Source: Macrobrachium rosenbergii
Lineage: Eukaryota; Arthropoda; Malacostraca; Decapoda; Palaemonidae
Length of the DNA: 64,000 nucleotides
Reading direction: 5' to 3'
Assembly (NCBI RefSeq): GCF_040412425.1
Contig: NC_089777.1
Location: forward strand, 39,038,537 to 39,102,536
Shown: piece by piece, positions 62,042-64,000 of the stretch
Layout: every line of letters begins with the position of its first letter
Position numbering within the stretch: the stretch's first letter is position 1
Notes under the pieces: generated by a model
What the model was told of the DNA's origin: nothing
The model's input: only the letters and a program-made list of their open reading frames with translations
Database searches by the model: none
Made by a program: the position numbers and the translations under genes

Positions 62042-62935
62042 GTGGTGGTCGACTTTCTAGAATCCTTGGGCTTTCGTGTAAACAGGGAGAAGTCCCGCCT
62101 GGTTCCGAGCAGATGTTTTCAATGGCTAGGAATCCAGTGGGATCTGAATTCTCACAAGCTCTCTCTTCCTCCTCCCAAGAGGAAGGAGATAGCCAGAGCA
62201 ACCAGGCAGTTTCTCAAATCCAAAAGGGCCTCTCGGCGGACCCAAGAACGGGTCTTGGGGTCCCTTCAGTTCGCTTCGGTGACAGACCTGTTGCTGAAAG
62301 TGAAGCTGAAAGATATCAACAGAGTGTGGCGGAGTCGGGCAAATATCAGTCTCAGGGACAAGGTGTCTCTGATCCCTCACATCTTGAAGAAGAGACTCCG
62401 GCCTTGGTCGACTATCAAGAGCCTGTCCAAGTCAGTCCCCCTGCAATTTCCTCCTCCGGCGTTGGTTATCCACACAGACGCCTCCCTAAGCGGGTGGGGA
62501 GGATATTCTCAACACCAAGAAGTACAGGGGACTTGGTCCCTCATGTTCCGCCAGTTCCATATAAACGTTCTGGAGGCCATGGCGGTCTTCCTTACCTTGA
62601 AGAAGCTTCTTCCCCCCAAGAAGATTCACACAAGACTGGTTCTGGACAGCGCCACGGTAGTCCACTGCATAAACAGGGGAGGTTCAAAATCGAGCCGGAT
62701 CAACCAGGTAATGATTGCACTTTTCTCCTTGGCATGCAAGAACAAGTGGCACCTATCTGCCACCCATCTTGCAGGGGTCCGGAACGTCGTAGCAGATTCT
62801 CTATCAAGGACAACTCCCCTCGAGTCGGAGTGGTCTCTAGACAGGGGCTCGTTCAATTGGATCTGCAAACAAGTTCCGGGTCTGGAGGTAGATTTGTTCG
62901 CAACCAAGCTCAACAACAAGCTCCCTCATTCGTAG
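62042..62935 (+). CDS. DIRS element C: RT thumb and RNase H
   Basis: 297 codons open from an internal ATG. SLGFRVNREKSRLVPSRCFQ then WLGIQWD is the block right after the YLDDW motif of DIRS/Ngaro reverse transcriptases. LVIHTDASLSGWGGYS (Asp), FHINVLEAMAVFLTLKK (Glu), LVLDSATVVHCIN (Asp) and NVVADSLSR (Asp) are the four RNase H blocks, all with acidic residues. It ends LEVDLFATKLNNKLPHS; the natural continuation (FVAPNLDPQALFTDAMSLDW) lies one frame over, so a one-base indel near 62930 truncates it. The long frame 61990-63243 carries that continuation only at its end. Confidence 0.87.
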   Translation: MVVDFLESLGFRVNREKSRLVPSRCFQWLGIQWDLNSHKLSLPPPKRKEIARATRQFLKSKRASRRTQERVLGSLQFASVTDLLLKVKLKDINRVWRSRANISLRDKVSLIPHILKKRLRPWSTIKSLSKSVPLQFPPPALVIHTDASLSGWGGYSQHQEVQGTWSLMFRQFHINVLEAMAVFLTLKKLLPPKKIHTRLVLDSATVVHCINRGGSKSSRINQVMIALFSLACKNKWHLSATHLAGVRNVVADSLSRTTPLESEWSLDRGSFNWICKQVPGLEVDLFATKLNNKLPHS

Positions 62936-64000
62936 CTCCCAACCTGGACCCTCAAGCTCTTTTCACGGACGCAATGTCATTGGATTGGAACAGGTGGAAG
63001 GTGATCTATCTGTTCCCTCCAGTGAACTTGTTGTTAAAGGTCCTTCACAAACTAAGGACGTTCAAGGGTCAAGTAGCTCTAGTGGCTCCCTACTGGCCAA
63101 AGAGCAGCTGGTTTCCTCTTCTGCTAGAACTGAAACTTCGCCACATCCGAATCCCCAGTCCGAAACTAACACAAGTAGTACAAACTCAGACTGTGTCAGC
63201 TTCCTCAAAAATCAAAAGTGCCCTGGCTTTGTGGACTTTATGAAATTTGTGGCTCAAAGGGATGCTAACGTTGATCCTGTCAATACCATGTTCTTGGAAT
63301 CAGATAAGCGGATCTCCACTCTTCGTCAGTACGACTCAGCAATTAAGAAACTAGCACTCTTTTTGAAAGAATCTGAGGCTACAGTAATGACCATAAATTT
63401 AGCAATCTCCTTTTTTAGATCACTGTTTGAGAAGGGTTTAGCCGCTAGTACTGTTACTACAGTCAAGTCGGCTTTACGAAAAGGGTTCTTGTATGGTTTC
63501 AAAATTGACCTCACAGACCCTTACTTTTCTTCCATCCCTAAAGCATGTGCACGTCTGAGGCCAGTAATCCGTCCACATACGGTTTCCTGGTTTTTAAATG
63601 ACGTGTTGAAGTTAGCCTCAGATATCGATAATCAGTCTTGCCCCTACCTTTCCTTGTTGAGGAAAACGTTGTTCTTAGTTAGCCTAGCTTCAGGTGCTAG
63701 AATTTCAGAGCTGTCTGCACTCTCTAGGGAGCTCAACCACGTCGACTTCCTTCCATCAGGGGAGGTTTTGCTGATTCCTCACCCTACCTTCCTGGCCAAA
63801 AATGAAGATCCATTTCATAGGTGGTCGCCTTGGAAAATTCTCTCCCTGCCTCAAGACCTGTCCCTGTGCCCAGTTCATACTTTGAGGGCTTATTTAGACA
63901 GGTCCTCTCACATCTCTTCTGGGCCTCTCTTTATCAGGGAAGGAGGGGTAATCTCTCTATGTCTGCTATTAGACAACAGATCCTTTACTTTATCAAGCAG
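62892..64000 (+). CDS. DIRS element C: tyrosine recombinase, partial at window end
   Basis: A frame without a stop from 62892 to the window end, about 369 codons; the first likely Met is 63240. It overlaps the RNase H frame, as in DIRS1. STLRQYDSAIKKLALFLKES starts the SAM-like core-binding domain. RKTLFLVSLASGARISELSA, near 63661-63720, opens the catalytic domain with the first Arg of R-H-R-Y. LCPVHTLRAYLDRSS follows. The H-x-x-R and Tyr parts lie beyond 64000. The enzyme would insert circular cDNA. No mutation is seen in the part present. Confidence 0.87.
   Translation, partial: MCSQPSSTTSSLIRSSQPGPSSSFHGRNVIGLEQVEGDLSVPSSELVVKGPSQTKDVQGSSSSSGSLLAKEQLVSSSARTETSPHPNPQSETNTSSTNSDCVSFLKNQKCPGFVDFMKFVAQRDANVDPVNTMFLESDKRISTLRQYDSAIKKLALFLKESEATVMTINLAISFFRSLFEKGLAASTVTTVKSALRKGFLYGFKIDLTDPYFSSIPKACARLRPVIRPHTVSWFLNDVLKLASDIDNQSCPYLSLLRKTLFLVSLASGARISELSALSRELNHVDFLPSGEVLLIPHPTFLAKNEDPFHRWSPWKILSLPQDLSLCPVHTLRAYLDRSSHISSGPLFIREGGVISLCLLLDNRSFTLSS

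Larger units (their letters stand above)
61965..64000 (+). mobile_element. DIRS-type retrotransposon C, plus strand, runs off the window
   Basis: Starts inside the reverse transcriptase (upstream part missing) and continues through RNase H into a tyrosine recombinase in overlapping frames, the ORF layout known from DIRS1. Long uninterrupted frames make it the youngest-looking element in the window. It belongs to a different lineage from A and B, with clearly different sequence at shared motifs. Confidence 0.82.

Noticed and set aside
61990..63243. 417-codon plus-strand frame
   Set aside because: Its first 940 bases are out of frame with the clear RT/RNase H coding at 62042-62935; only the last part carries the shifted continuation, so it is not a separate gene.

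Overview
The window looks like intronic DNA of a large, repeat-swollen animal genome, most likely a decapod crustacean (shrimp, prawn, crayfish or crab). The evidence is very long (TA)n and (GA)n microsatellites, GT-AG spliced exons of 130-195 bp, DIRS and Penelope retroelements, and several short repeats I recognise from memory as common in decapod DNA. Nothing here looks bacterial or organellar, and I see no CRISPR array or operon.

The only host gene I can support is an IQGAP-family scaffold protein gene on the minus strand, running from about 38.9 kb down to 6.8 kb. Six internal exons (38719-38881, 38056-38237, 28056-28188, 24945-25074, 11765-11959, 6771-6927) total 960 bp, or 320 codons. 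They have canonical splice sites and intron phases that agree at every junction. They cover the end of the RasGAP-related domain and part of the RasGAP C-terminal region. The upstream and downstream exons were not found and probably lie outside the window. Exons make up about 3% of this gene span.

Everything else is mainly mobile DNA. From left to right: two piggyBac-like TTAA elements (1-1718 and 4523-6579) flank a gag-protease-integrase remnant; a decayed Penelope element lies at 7.6-9.7 kb; a tRNA-like palindrome sits near 10.1 kb; a (GA)n-bearing TIR element (12.05-14.13 kb) is followed by a Tc1/mariner element (14.2-15.6 kb); Penelope fragments occur at 16.1-16.7 kb and, as an inverted pair, at 18.7-21.2 kb; a run of TA-target TIR elements set in (TA)n spans 21.2-24.8 kb; LINE and DIRS debris fills 25.3-27.8 kb; a 7.4 kb DIRS-type element occupies 28.5-35.9 kb; a LINE fragment lies at 36.8-37.8 kb.

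Upstream of the last visible exon, a jockey/I-like LINE (43.3-50.3 kb) is split by a (GA)n element that itself contains a MITE. A second DIRS-type element (50.8-61.4 kb) holds two stacks of nested insertions, up to four levels deep. A third, plus-strand DIRS-type element starts near 61.97 kb. It has an uninterrupted tyrosine-recombinase frame that runs off the window.

The most informative signal is this nesting record. Target-site duplications and empty sites can be read directly from the window and give a relative order of transposition. The second is a family of TIR elements that carries the long (GA)n arrays with it. I found no clearly new protein-coding system.
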